Shown here: piece by piece, positions 51,027-59,524 of the stretch
Layout: each line of letters opens with the position of its first letter
Numbering within the stretch: the stretch's first letter is position 1
NCBI RefSeq assembly: GCF_002305875.1
Contig: NZ_CP022098.1
Coordinates: 6,386,001-6,450,000, forward strand
Direction: 5' to 3'
DNA: 64,000 bases
DNA from: Cystobacter fuscus
GTDB taxonomy: Bacteria > Myxococcota > Myxococcia > Myxococcales > Myxococcaceae
Notes under the pieces: model-generated
Told to the model about the DNA's origin: nothing
The model's input: only the letters and a program-made list of their open reading frames with translations
Database searches by the model: none
Program-made: the position numbers and the translations under genes

Positions 51027-51475
51027 CACTCACGCGATCGGCCAGCGGCAGCACGCGTCAGAAGAAACTCCGCCTGGATGAATGGCGCGGCCTTGGACGG
51101 CAGGGGCCGCGAGCGGTTTGTCAGACACCGCCAACCAGCGGGTCCCCCAAGGCGATCCGCGCCTCATCGTTAAGAGTGGGCTCGGCTCAAAGCGGCGGGT
51201 TGCTCTGCATGGAGGTGGCGGGAATCGAACCCGTGAACAAGGCGATGGAACTCCCCCAAGCCGGGCGGTGTGCGACAGGCGGGGGCCTCCTCACTGTCCG
51301 CGAGAGCGCGCCCGCTGGCACCGCTACCGCCCTGGGAGCCCTCCACAGGCCCGGGTTGCGGCTACCGTGTGCCGCTCCCCCCGCAGGCTCGTCCCTTGCT
51401 GTCGGGGCGGGCTGTCATACTCCGAACAGTCCCACCAGGACCCGCCAGGTCCTGACCTGGTTGGAGGATGTAGCC
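51027..51475. other. 449-base gap before the second toxin-like gene
   Basis: Frames crossing this stretch read as low-quality Arg/Gly/Pro-rich sequence with no ribosome site. The only recognisable element is the tRNA/tmRNA-like 3' fragment at 51210-51235. The last 50 bases contain the GGAGG of the following toxin gene. Confidence 0.5.
51210..51235 (-). other. tmRNA/tRNA 3'-end fragment, attachment-site-like
   Basis: On the minus strand the sequence is ACGGGTTCGATTCCCGC followed by CACCTCCA: a T-arm (4 bp plus one A-C mismatch) with the conserved TTCGATT loop and a 3' acceptor strand and discriminator. It matches the 3' end of bacterial tmRNA (…GGGTTCGATTCCCGCC.CCTCCA) better than any tRNA I know. 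No 5' half or anticodon arm is present, so it is a fragment. Integrases of islands and phages recombine in exactly this part of ssrA. Confidence 0.55.
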
Positions 51476-52450
51476 ATGCGTTTCCGAGCGTGCATCGCCC
51501 TGCTGCTCTACGTCTCCGCCTGCGCTACGTCAGCGCCGAGCCCAAGAGAGCCAGCGGCCCGAGACCCGAGGCTCGCCAACCTCCAGCGAGCGGCGACGCT
51601 GCCCTGGACGGACGGGGGGCGGTGTGCCGTCCGCGAAGCTTCCGAGCCCTGGCCCGTGCTGGCGGAGCGGTGCTATCAGGCCCTCGACCATGACCGGCTC
51701 GAGTTTCACGACCTCACGGGACGATGCGCGTTGGCCTCCGCGGGCGCCGCGGCCATGGGGCTCGGGGTCTGCGTCCTCGCGGCGCCGGAGCTCGTGGTGG
51801 GCGCGGTAGTTGTGGCGGGCGTGGTGGTGGTGGGCTTCGCCATCAAAGAGGCCCTGGAGGCTTACGAGAAGAGGGGCCGTCCCCAGGTTCGGCCGCCTAC
51901 GCTGCCGGTGCCGGAGACGCAGCCGGTGCCGGAAGCGCGGCCCGTGCCTGAAGTGAAGCCCGTGCCTGAAGTGAAGCCCGCCCCGCAGGAGACCTCGCCG
52001 GAAAAAGGGCCCAAGCCGGAGCCCAAGGGGCCGGATTTTTTCCCGCCGCTGGAGCCACCCGAGGCTTTGGAGCGAGAACGCCGCCGCAGGTGCGAACCCA
52101 TCCCGGTGCCACACGAGGGCAAGGATGACGCACATAACCAGTGCGCCGATCAGTTTCCGCCCAACCGCTATCCCGGAATGGACGTGCTCGTGGACGGTGT
52201 GAGCTTCGATGCGCTGCAAGTCGGCGTGCGTGTGCTGTGGGAGATCAAGACCCATCAATTTGATACGTACCCTGACTTTATCCAGGACAAGGAGATTGAT
52301 AAGGAAATGAAGCAACTGGACAAGGAGCGAAAAGCTGCGGCGGCATGTGGATATGACTTCGTAGTTGGCGTGAGCACCGACGCGCACAAACTCGCGCTGC
52401 TCAAGCGAGATTCCACCTTCAAGATCGCCGTCACGGGGTGCAAACGATGA
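51476..52450 (+). CDS. Lipoprotein polymorphic toxin-like protein, DUF6310 PD-(D/E)xK C-terminus (SitA6-like)
   Basis: 324 aa. GGAGG 8 nt before ATG 51476. Lipoprotein signal IALLLYVSACATS, then a hydrophobic pair (GAAAMGLGVCVLAAPELVVG, AVVVAGVVVVGFAIKEALE), and a linker of PVPE-type repeats. The last 110 residues read CEPIPVPHEGKDDAHNQCAD, PGMDVLVDGVSFDAL, VLWEIKTHQFDTY: D236 and E256-x-K258 fit a PD-(D/E)xK nuclease core. I recognise this as the myxobacterial DUF6310 family of OM-exchange toxins. Its partner gene overlaps by 4 nt. Confidence 0.82.
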   Translation: MRFRACIALLLYVSACATSAPSPREPAARDPRLANLQRAATLPWTDGGRCAVREASEPWPVLAERCYQALDHDRLEFHDLTGRCALASAGAAAMGLGVCVLAAPELVVGAVVVAGVVVVGFAIKEALEAYEKRGRPQVRPPTLPVPETQPVPEARPVPEVKPVPEVKPAPQETSPEKGPKPEPKGPDFFPPLEPPEALERERRRRCEPIPVPHEGKDDAHNQCADQFPPNRYPGMDVLVDGVSFDALQVGVRVLWEIKTHQFDTYPDFIQDKEIDKEMKQLDKERKAAAACGYDFVVGVSTDAHKLALLKRDSTFKIAVTGCKR

Positions 52451-53202
52451 CTACGCGAAAAAGACTCGGAATCGTCGTCTACGCGCCTGCGCTCGTGGGC
52501 AACGACCGCCGCGCGCTTGATAGCGTCCATGGAATGGAAAGGGCGCTCCCCGGCTTGCGCTTGGAGTGGAGAGTTACCGAGAGGCGACGGCTTGCCGCGT
52601 TGCCGCAGCGCGACGCGTGGCTCGTAGAAAGGATTGAGGACGGGGGATTCCCGCTCCTGTGCAATGGCGACGAGAGCTATCCCGTGACGGTTTCGGGAAG
52701 GGGGAGATCGGGACTCTTCAGCCCAGGCGGTCAGGACCAGCTTGAAGTGCATGCAAGACTGCCACTGGACGAGCCCGTGATCGCGTCAGCGGCGGCTGTG
52801 CTTGAGGGCGTGGCGGAGGGGGCGTGTGCGCTATGGGGGCGTGCGACGCCAGACGACGCTGAAGGGGACATCGCGTATCAGACAGCACCCACGCTTGAAG
52901 GGCCGCCGTCCCCACGCCGGGGGTTGCCCGCCCTCAAGCTCTTCGAGCACATCCGCTCGCCAGAGATTCCCTACTACCTTGGATGGCTGAACTACTGGTC
53001 GGCCGCTGCCGCACGGGCTATCGGCTTTCCGGACCCGGCCCGCGACGCGGAGCTACTGTCACGCTCACGGCGTACCGTGACGGGAGGGTGGGTTGTACAG
53101 CTCACCGATGCGCCGCTCGACCTGGACAACCCCGCGCACCTGGACGCGCTCAAACGGGCCTACGAGCGCTTCCCAGAGATCGGCGGGCGCTCGGCCCCGT
53201 GA
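52447..53202 (+). CDS. DUF5953-family partner (probable immunity) protein
   Basis: 251 aa from ATG 52447, overlapping the toxin stop (ATGA). The sequence has the DUF5953 layout: RLGIVVYAPALVGNDRRALD, GMERALPGLRLEWRV, LCNGDESYPVTVSGRG, LNYWSAAAARAIGFPDPARD and WVVQLTDAPLDLDNPAHLDA. The family occurs beside DUF6310 genes in myxobacteria. It is cytoplasmic, with no signal peptide. The immunity role is inferred from position; no activity has been shown that I know of. Confidence 0.8.
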   Translation: MTTRKRLGIVVYAPALVGNDRRALDSVHGMERALPGLRLEWRVTERRRLAALPQRDAWLVERIEDGGFPLLCNGDESYPVTVSGRGRSGLFSPGGQDQLEVHARLPLDEPVIASAAAVLEGVAEGACALWGRATPDDAEGDIAYQTAPTLEGPPSPRRGLPALKLFEHIRSPEIPYYLGWLNYWSAAAARAIGFPDPARDAELLSRSRRTVTGGWVVQLTDAPLDLDNPAHLDALKRAYERFPEIGGRSAP

Positions 53203-53230
53203 GGCTCGGCACTGCTCGCGGTGGCCGTGC

Positions 53231-53824
53231 TCAGGGCGCCGCCTTCTGGCTCACCGGGAAGGTGACGTTCCCAAGGGTGACGGTGCGTGGCCCCCCTGCC
53301 TCCCAGAGTTTGAGGGTACAGGGGTAGCCGAGCTGCGGGTTCCCCTCGATGCCCACCACGACGGCACCGGCACCATTCGCGGGAATGGGTGCCTCTTGCC
53401 ACCGGGAAAGTTCCACCTCTTCCCCCGTAGAGTCCACCAACGCCGCCCCCGCCAGCGTCCAGGGCTCAGCGCCGGGGTTGGAGAGGCCCAGCCGCACAGC
53501 CACGCTTGCCGGGCGGGTCTCGCCCTTAACGGTGTAGCTGTAGCTCCAGGCTTCATCGAGCCGCAGCGCGTTTGCTGGCTGCTCCCTCACCCACGAGCCA
53601 AGCTTCTTGGACGCCACGACCCCGCCCCCCTCAGCCAGGCGGCCCCCATGAGCCCGCCCGGCTCCTGACGCTCGGCCAGAAGCCGCGCTTTGTCCTCCTG
53701 GCACTGGCGCGCTTCGGCCTGTGCTTCGTCACGCTCTTTCTTGAACACCGCGGGCGGGCGCGGTTGGCGGAACACCTCTACGCGCCGCGTCCCCCGTGAC
53801 GGTCGCGTACAAAGGGCAATGCCT
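53231..53824 (-). pseudogene. Truncated and frameshifted DUF2381-family gene
   Basis: The C-terminal half reads in one frame up to about 53620 (KKLGSWVREQPANALRLDEA ... LGYPCTLKLWEAGGPRTVTL ending at 53231), which is the conserved DUF2381 end. Upstream the homologous protein continues in another frame (VEVFRQPRPPAVFKKERDEA, QCQEDKARLLAERQEPGGLM). The switch is at the C-run at 53621-53630, so one or two bases were gained or lost there. The N-terminus is missing because the NUDIX repeat begins at 53825. Two lesions in one gene mean it is dead. Confidence 0.8.
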
Positions 53825-54455
53825 AGTTCCAGAGGACCCGTGAACCCCATGGCCCTGAGAGGCGGCCCGGACCAGGGGACTCCCCTCCCCTGGCTCGCTG
53901 GGTATGCTCGCCGCCCATGCTCTCCTTCGACACGCCGACGCATCGCTTCCACCTGCGCGCCGCCGCCGTCATCCGCCAGGGCACGCGCGTGCTGCTCCAC
54001 CGCCTGGAGTCAGACACCATCTGGGCGCTACCAGGCGGGCGCGTGGAGCCCGGAGAAGAATCCGCGGCCACCGTGCTCCGCGAGCTGCGAGAGGAATTGG
54101 GGCTCGAGGCCGCCGTGTGCCGTCTGCTGTGGGTGGCCGAGAACTTCTTCCCGCACGCGGGCCGCCACTACCACGAGCTCGGCATGTACTTCGAGGTCAC
54201 CCTCCCAGACGACAGCCCCGTGTTGACCGGCCCCGGTCCGTACTTCGGCTCGGAGTCCGGGGTCGTGCTGAGATTCCAATGGTTCGCCCTCGAGGAACTC
54301 GAGCGACTCGACGTGCGCCCCGCCTTCCTCAAGCGCGCGTTGGGCTCGACCTCGCCAGTCCCCAGGCACTTCGTCTTCCGTGACGAAGCGGACGACCCGC
54401 CCCCCCGCCGTTGAGCCCAACCCATCACGCTCCCATCACGCCCCTGTTGCTACCG
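53825..54455 (+). repeat. 0.63-kb near-identical direct repeat, copy 2
   Basis: Second copy of the block at 45950-46582, same orientation, 7.9 kb away. Its left edge cuts into the DUF2381 pseudogene and its right edge is 62 nt before the alternative AraC start. Six substitutions and one 2-nt indel separate the copies, so the duplication or last gene conversion was recent. Confidence 0.95.
53917..54414 (+). CDS. NUDIX hydrolase (copy 2)
   Basis: 165 aa with the same Nudix box as copy 1 (GGRVEPGEESAATVLRELRE). Substitutions relative to copy 1 are Ser to Cys in AAVCRL and Ser to Thr in STSPV; neither is in the catalytic box. Both copies are intact and therefore probably both used. The gene has no visible strong ribosome site in either copy. 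Confidence 0.93.
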   Translation: MLSFDTPTHRFHLRAAAVIRQGTRVLLHRLESDTIWALPGGRVEPGEESAATVLRELREELGLEAAVCRLLWVAENFFPHAGRHYHELGMYFEVTLPDDSPVLTGPGPYFGSESGVVLRFQWFALEELERLDVRPAFLKRALGSTSPVPRHFVFRDEADDPPPRR

Positions 54456-54600
54456 ATGCACGCACGGGACACATCAATCGAGTGTTCCGCGGATTCAGCT
54501 CTCACGCGGAGATGGAATGGACCGATCTGCATTCAGGACTCCCGCGGGCCCGACTGACGGTGTCCCCGGGCGACGGCGGGAAGGACTCCGGAGACAAGGC

Positions 54601-55659
54601 GTGACGCCACCGGAGCTCGCGGGCAGCGTGCACGCCGGCGCGGTCCGGCACCTCGTGGAAGGGGCCGAGCGCGCTGGCCTGGATGTACGGCCGCTCCTGG
54701 CCGGACTGGACATCCCGGAAGCCGCGCTCACCGACCTGGACGGGCGCGTTCCCCTGGAGCGCTATGTGGCGCTGTGGAAGGCGGCCTCGGCGCACGCCAC
54801 CTCCGCTCCCCTGGGCCTCGTCGTCGGCCGGGAGCACCGTCCCGAATACGGAGGGGTGCTCATGTACCTCCTGGGCCACAGCGCCACGCTGGAGGACGGA
54901 CTGACGCGCGTGCGGCGCCACCAGCGTCTCGCCCATGAACTCTTCATCCCCGAGCGGGTACGGGACGGCGACGTCGTTCATTTCCAGCGGGAGCTGCCTC
55001 CGGCCATCGCGGAGGTGGGCGCCCTCGCCGAGATGCTCGTGATGATGTGGCTCACCACCGCCCGCCAGCTCACCGGAAGAGACGGCTGGCCGCGAGAGAT
55101 CGAATTCCAACACGCGTGTGCCTTCGAGCCGAGCGTCTATTCCGAGGCCTTTCACTGTCCGGTGCGGTTCGAGCGGCCGAGGACGCGGGTGAGCGCCGAT
55201 CCCTCGGTGCTCGACATACCGCTGCGCCACGCCGATGCCCTGCTGTGCGCCCACCTCGAGCGCCATGCCGCGGCGCTCCTCGAGCGCGTCCCAGGGGAGG
55301 AGCCCCTCGCCCACCGGGTGCGCGGCCTGTTGAGGGAGGAGCTGCGCGGCGGAGATCCCTCCCAGGAGCGCATCGCCAGAGGCCTCGCCCTGGGCACGCG
55401 AACCCTGCAACGCCGGCTCAAGGACGAGGGGGTCGCGTTCAACGATCTGCTCGACGAGCTGCGCAGGGAGCTGTGCCTGATGCACCTGAAGGATCAATCC
55501 CTCTCCGTGCAGCAGGTGGCGTTCCTCCTGGGGTACGCGGAGCCGAGCGGGTTCTACCGCGCGTTCCGCCGCTGGACGGGAACGACGCCGCAGGAACTGC
55601 GCGCCCGTCAGCACTCCCTCCGGTTCACGGCGGGCGAGTCACGCCACGCGTCCGTCTGA
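54601..55659 (+). CDS. AraC-family transcriptional regulator, arabinose-binding-like N-domain
   Basis: About 352 aa from GTG 54601 (GGAG 8 nt upstream). ATG 54517 also has a GGAG and would add 28 low-complexity residues. N-terminal domain of the OruR/'Arabinose_bd' type (GAVRHLVEGAERAGLDVRPL, PLERYVALWKAASAHA, YGGVLMYLLGHSATLEDGLT). The C-terminal double HTH has IARGLALGTRTLQRRLKDEG and VAFLLGYAEPSGFYRAFRRW, followed by GTTPQELRARQ. It probably controls a nearby stress or metabolite pathway; the target is unknown. Confidence 0.9.
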   Translation: MTPPELAGSVHAGAVRHLVEGAERAGLDVRPLLAGLDIPEAALTDLDGRVPLERYVALWKAASAHATSAPLGLVVGREHRPEYGGVLMYLLGHSATLEDGLTRVRRHQRLAHELFIPERVRDGDVVHFQRELPPAIAEVGALAEMLVMMWLTTARQLTGRDGWPREIEFQHACAFEPSVYSEAFHCPVRFERPRTRVSADPSVLDIPLRHADALLCAHLERHAAALLERVPGEEPLAHRVRGLLREELRGGDPSQERIARGLALGTRTLQRRLKDEGVAFNDLLDELRRELCLMHLKDQSLSVQQVAFLLGYAEPSGFYRAFRRWTGTTPQELRARQHSLRFTAGESRHASV

Positions 55660-55884
55660 GCCAGTCTCAGCCCAGGCCACGGCGCTGTCGCCAGACGCCA
55701 CACCTTTGTCGGGCGCGGACACTGGTGGGTGGAGCCGGAAACAGTCATGACTGAGACACGAGCACAGGGCACACCCAGCGCCTGGTTCGCGCGGACATGG
55801 CAGTCCACTCCGCGCCGCCGCGTGCCGCCGTGCTCGCCACCGGACACCCGCGTCCCCGCGGCGTGTCGCACCAGGAGAATGAGC

Positions 55885-56238
55885 ATGTTGAAGAAGAGCC
55901 TCATCGCCGTGGGCTTCGCCCTCTCCCTCGCCGCCTGCATGGGCCCGCCGGACGACGCCGAGAGCGCCGAAGCTGGCGCGCAGCCCGTGGAGTCCGTGCA
56001 GCAGCCGCTGCCCTCGTCTGGCTGGACCCGGACCTATTACAGCGATGCCACGCGCACGACGGTGGTGGGCATCGAGCAGTACGACTGCGATCCCGACTAC
56101 CGGACGTTGGAGGGCGACAAGTCGAACTATTACAAGATGTTCTATTACGACTGCCCCGGCTTCGATAACCCCTTCTACCCGCAGACGAAGTGCTGGAGCT
56201 GCACGTCGGCGACGTCGTGCACCCTCGTCTCCTGCTAG
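55885..56238 (+). CDS. Small Cys-rich lipoprotein, DUF6289-like
   Basis: 117 aa. AGGAG 7 nt before ATG 55885. Lipoprotein signal LIAVGFALSLAAC. The mature part carries TRTYYSDATRTTVVGIEQYD, a pattern I associate with DUF6289 small secreted proteins, and six further cysteines, concentrated in the end (CPGFDN, CWSCTSATSCTLVSC), which suggests disulphide knots. Function unknown. The region before it (55660-55884) has no other gene. Confidence 0.7.
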   Translation: MLKKSLIAVGFALSLAACMGPPDDAESAEAGAQPVESVQQPLPSSGWTRTYYSDATRTTVVGIEQYDCDPDYRTLEGDKSNYYKMFYYDCPGFDNPFYPQTKCWSCTSATSCTLVSC

Positions 56239-56391
56239 CGGGAGTGGGGGCGACCACGAAGGGTCGAGCCTCGCCCGGGAAGGGGCTCGCCGCGGCTCAG
56301 CCCCTTTTCCTCACATGGGGAGGAAACTTTTTTTCAGGACCTACGAAAATAGGAACAGTTGCTCCCCCTGCGAACAAGCGAGTCCGCCCCC

Positions 56392-57306
56392 ATGGTCGCC
56401 ATTTCCCGCGCCGCCCCCTCCGCCGCCCTCCGCACCACCGCGGCCCTGTCCAACCCCGTGTTGCGCGAGGGGGCCCGGGGCGCCTCCGTCACCGCGCTGC
56501 AGAACAAGCTCAAGGCGGCGGGCTTCAACCCGGGCGCGGTGGATGGCGCCTTCGGGCCCAAGACGGAAGCGGCGGTGAAGGCCTTCCAGAAGGCGCACGG
56601 CCTCGCGACCGACGGCATCGTGGGCCCCAAGACGTGGGGCGCCCTCAACAAGGCGGGAGCGTCCTCGGGGGGCTCGGGCCCCACGCTGCGCGAGGGCGCC
56701 AGGGGCGAGGCGGTGCGCGCCCTGCAGAACCGGCTCAACGCCCTGGGCTTCAACGCGGGGAGCGCGGATGGCGCCTTCGGCCCCAAGACGGAGGCGGCGG
56801 TGAAGGCCTTCCAGAAGGCCCGCGGTCTCACCGCCGACGGCATCGTGGGCCCCAAGACGTGGGACAAGCTGGGCATCAAGGTGAGCGGCGGCTCGGGCCC
56901 CTCCGCCCCCTCGGGCGGTGGCCGCGCCGTCACCGGCTACGTCAACGGCGTGCCCCGGCAGATCAACCTCAGCGGCATTCCCAATGGCAAGGAGATGCGC
57001 TCGGACGCGGCGGCCGCCTTCAACCGCATGCACGCCGCGGCCGCCCGCGCCGGCATCAACCTGCACGTCAACAGCGGCTTCCGCTCCATGGCCGAGCAGC
57101 AGGAGCTCTACCGCAAGTACTTGAACGGCACCGGCAACCTCGCCGCCAAGCCGGGCTACTCCAACCACCAGGGCGGCATCGCCGTGGACGTCAACGTGGG
57201 CAGCACCAGCAGCGCCACCTACCGGTGGATGGCCGCCCACGCCGCCGAGTTCGGCTTCAAGCGCACCGTGCCCTCCGAGCCCTGGCACTGGGAATTCCGG
57301 CCGTGA
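56392..57306 (+). CDS. VanY-type D-alanyl-D-alanine carboxypeptidase with two peptidoglycan-binding domains
   Basis: 304 aa from ATG 56392 (TTG 56359 possible, with AGGA 4 nt ahead). Two PG_binding_1 units are nearly identical ([20 protein letters not shown] and [20 protein letters not shown], each ending DGIVGPKTW). The C-terminal peptidase M15 domain has [17 protein letters not shown], the zinc motif [13 protein letters not shown] (SxHxxGxAxD) and the second metal site EPWHWEF. It trims peptidoglycan stem peptides. No signal peptide is visible, so export would need another route or lysis. Confidence 0.9.
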   Translation: MVAISRAAPSAALRTTAALSNPVLREGARGASVTALQNKLKAAGFNPGAVDGAFGPKTEAAVKAFQKAHGLATDGIVGPKTWGALNKAGASSGGSGPTLREGARGEAVRALQNRLNALGFNAGSADGAFGPKTEAAVKAFQKARGLTADGIVGPKTWDKLGIKVSGGSGPSAPSGGGRAVTGYVNGVPRQINLSGIPNGKEMRSDAAAAFNRMHAAAARAGINLHVNSGFRSMAEQQELYRKYLNGTGNLAAKPGYSNHQGGIAVDVNVGSTSSATYRWMAAHAAEFGFKRTVPSEPWHWEFRP

Positions 57307-57380
57307 GCCCGTGCTGAGCGGCGCCCCCCCCGCCGCGTCCCCGTCCGGAGCGTGATAAATCCTTCCGGGCGAGGACCTTC

Positions 57381-58595
57381 ATGCCGACCATCACGCCGCC
57401 TGATTTCAGTTCGCAGCAATTCAAGGCCAACCCGTTTCCGTTCTACGCGCGCCTGCGCCAGGAAGCGCCCGTCTACCACTTCACCAGCCTCACGAAGGAG
57501 CCGACCTGGCTGGTGACGCGCTACGAGGACGTCTCCCAGGTCTTGAAGCACGCGAGCCTCAGCAAGGATGTCTTCGGCGCCGCCGGTGCGGAGCGCAGGG
57601 CCCAGATGCCCTGGCTCCTGAAGATCTTCGAGCCGGTCTCGCAGAACATGCTGAGCAAGGATCCGCCGGATCACACCCGGCTGCGCTCGCTCGTGCACAA
57701 GGCCTTCACGCCGCGGTTGATCGAGCAGTTGCGCTCGCGCGTCCAGGCGCTGTCGGACCGGCTGCTGGACGAGGCCGCGCGCAAGGGCTCCATGGATCTC
57801 GTCTCGGAGTACGCGCTGATCGTCCCCGTGACCATCATCGCCGAGATGCTGGGCGTGCCCCCGAGCGACTACCGGAAGTTCCAGCACTGGTCCAACCGGC
57901 TCATCTCGAACACGAGCCTGTGGGACGTGATCCTCTCCGTCCCGAGCGTGGTGATGTTCACCCGCTACCTGCGCCAGCTCATCGCGCGGCGGCGCTCGTC
58001 GCTGGGAGACGATCTGCTCTCGGCCCTCATCCAGGCGGAGGAGGCGGGAGACAAGCTGAACGCGGACGAGCTGGTCAGCATGGTGTTCCTGCTGCTGGTG
58101 GCCGGGCACGAGACCACGGTGAACCTGATCTCCGGCGGCACGCTCGCCCTCTTGCAACACCCCGAGCAGTTGGAGCGGCTGAGGAAGGAGCCCGGGCTCA
58201 TCGCGCCGGCGGTCGAGGAGCTGCTGCGCTACGCGAGCCCGGTGGAGGTCTCCACCGAGCGCTTCACGAAGGAGGACATCACCGTGGGCGGGGTGACGAT
58301 TCCGCGAGGGCATCTGGTCTTCGCGGCGATCGGCTCGGCCAACCGCGACGAGCGCCAGTTCAAGGATCCGGACACGCTCGACCTGGGCCGCGAGCCCAAC
58401 CGGCACCTGTCCTTCGGAATGGGCATCCACTACTGCCTGGGAGCGCCGCTGGCGCGGCTCGAGGGGCAGATCGCCCTGCAGACGCTGGTGAACCGGTTTC
58501 CGAAGCTGCGCCTGGCCACGTCGGCGCAGTCGCTCAAGTGGCGCACGGGTGTGTTGATGCGCGGGCCCCAGCGGCTGCCGGTCTCGCTGTCCTGA
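57381..58595 (+). CDS. Cytochrome P450
   Basis: 404 aa. I-helix AGHETTVNLISGGT (A241-G-H-E-T-T), ExxR in VEELLRYASPVEVSTERF, heme ligand C352 in FGMGIHYCLGAPLARLE. SKDPPDHTRLRSLVHKAFTP is the usual C-helix region of CYP107-type soluble P450s. It is related to but distinct from the P450 at 42498. A perfect 14-bp inverted repeat follows the gene at 58621-58668. No redox partner gene is near. Confidence 0.95.
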   Translation: MPTITPPDFSSQQFKANPFPFYARLRQEAPVYHFTSLTKEPTWLVTRYEDVSQVLKHASLSKDVFGAAGAERRAQMPWLLKIFEPVSQNMLSKDPPDHTRLRSLVHKAFTPRLIEQLRSRVQALSDRLLDEAARKGSMDLVSEYALIVPVTIIAEMLGVPPSDYRKFQHWSNRLISNTSLWDVILSVPSVVMFTRYLRQLIARRRSSLGDDLLSALIQAEEAGDKLNADELVSMVFLLLVAGHETTVNLISGGTLALLQHPEQLERLRKEPGLIAPAVEELLRYASPVEVSTERFTKEDITVGGVTIPRGHLVFAAIGSANRDERQFKDPDTLDLGREPNRHLSFGMGIHYCLGAPLARLEGQIALQTLVNRFPKLRLATSAQSLKWRTGVLMRGPQRLPVSLS

Positions 58596-58620
58596 GCCCG
58601 CCGGAGCGAGCTCCGTGACG

Positions 58621-58668
58621 CACCCGCCATCCCCGTGCTGGCACCGTCATCCCGGGGGATGGCGGGTG
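58621..58668. terminator. Long inverted repeat between convergent genes
   Basis: Arms CACCCGCCATCCCC (58621-58634) and GGGGATGGCGGGTG (58655-58668) pair perfectly over 14 bp around a 20-nt loop. The right arm overlaps the last codons of the convergent TIMP-like gene. It probably serves as a bidirectional terminator for it and the P450; no U-run is present. Confidence 0.6.
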
Positions 58669-59480
58669 ATCCACTCATTGCAGAGGGTTTCCTCGCCGGA
58701 CGGGCCGACGCACTTCAGGCCCGGCTCCGTTTCCGAGCGGGCCGGAACGAGCCGCTCGCACCAGCGCCGCAGCACCCGGTGCACACAGGCCTCTTCCGCT
58801 CGGGAGGGCTGTCGGAGTTCGAGCTGGAACGCCCGCCCTCCCGAGGCCACGCCCGACACCAGGGGACCGTAGGGGAACGCCCGTGCCTTCACGGGAGTCG
58901 TCCAGAAGGGGCGGGCCTGTGCCAGGGCCTCCGCCACCTCGGCCTCGGGCAGGGGCGGACAGGGCCCGGCGCCCGGACACACCAGGACACGCGCCGTGGC
59001 CTCCAGGTCGCACCGGGTGCAGCTGACCTTCGAGCGTTGGAAAAAGGGCGAGGCACCGCCGCGCAGGAAGTCGAGCTCGGCGGCGGCCTGGTCCGCGGGG
59101 CGGGTGCGCGAACAACTGTGGGTGCTCAGGCCCTTGGACTCGGAGCCCTCGGCGTACACGAGGTAGTCGACACCCTTCTTGAACTGGTAGCCACACGCGG
59201 TGCCGAACACGCTCGTGGTGACGGTGCGCTGGGTCCGGGCCTTGCCCTTGAAGGTCTCGGTCACGGTGAAGGTGACGCGATGCTCGAGCGGATGCCCCTC
59301 GCCCCCCACGGGCTGGAGGTCCTCGACCCGCCCCCGGAAGATGGTGGAGGCCCGCGCGCGAGCCTTCTGGAAGGCGACCCGGTCGTCCGGCTCGCGCCCG
59401 CAACTGCACGCCCGTGCCTCCGAGGTCCACGCGAATGGGACGAGGAAGACGAGTACCCCCAGGAGCCGGAGCCAGAGCAT
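58647..59480 (-). CDS. Secreted TIMP/netrin-like domain protein
   Basis: 277 aa. Signal peptide LLGVLVFLVPFAWTSEARA directly precedes CSCG, so the mature N-terminus begins with a cysteine pair as in TIMPs. The NTR-like core follows: ASTIFRGRVEDLQPVGGEG, RVTFTVTETFKGKARTQRTV, TACGYQFKKGVDYLVYAEGS, LSTHSCSRTRPADQAAAELD. Six or more further cysteines are scattered through the second half, which I do not recognise. In animals NTR domains block metalloproteases; in bacteria the role is unknown. Confidence 0.75.
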   Translation of the reverse strand: MLWLRLLGVLVFLVPFAWTSEARACSCGREPDDRVAFQKARARASTIFRGRVEDLQPVGGEGHPLEHRVTFTVTETFKGKARTQRTVTTSVFGTACGYQFKKGVDYLVYAEGSESKGLSTHSCSRTRPADQAAAELDFLRGGASPFFQRSKVSCTRCDLEATARVLVCPGAGPCPPLPEAEVAEALAQARPFWTTPVKARAFPYGPLVSGVASGGRAFQLELRQPSRAEEACVHRVLRRWCERLVPARSETEPGLKCVGPSGEETLCNEWITRHPPG

Positions 59481-59524
59481 GCGGACACTCTAAGCCATTC
59501 GGGTCCGGACCAGCCGGTCCTCCG

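Noticed and set aside
51210-51235. A complete tRNA gene at the T-arm fragment
   Set aside because: No anticodon arm, D-arm or 5' acceptor strand can be found within 100 bases on the minus strand.
49988-51475. N-terminal extension of the DUF6310 toxin frame
   Set aside because: It overlaps the LysR gene in another frame and crosses the tmRNA-like fragment; the real start at 51476 has GGAGG and a lipoprotein signal.
51082-51693. Frame reading through the tmRNA-like fragment (MEVAGIEPVNK-type peptide)
   Set aside because: Such peptides come from translating T-arm sequences; there is no ribosome site.
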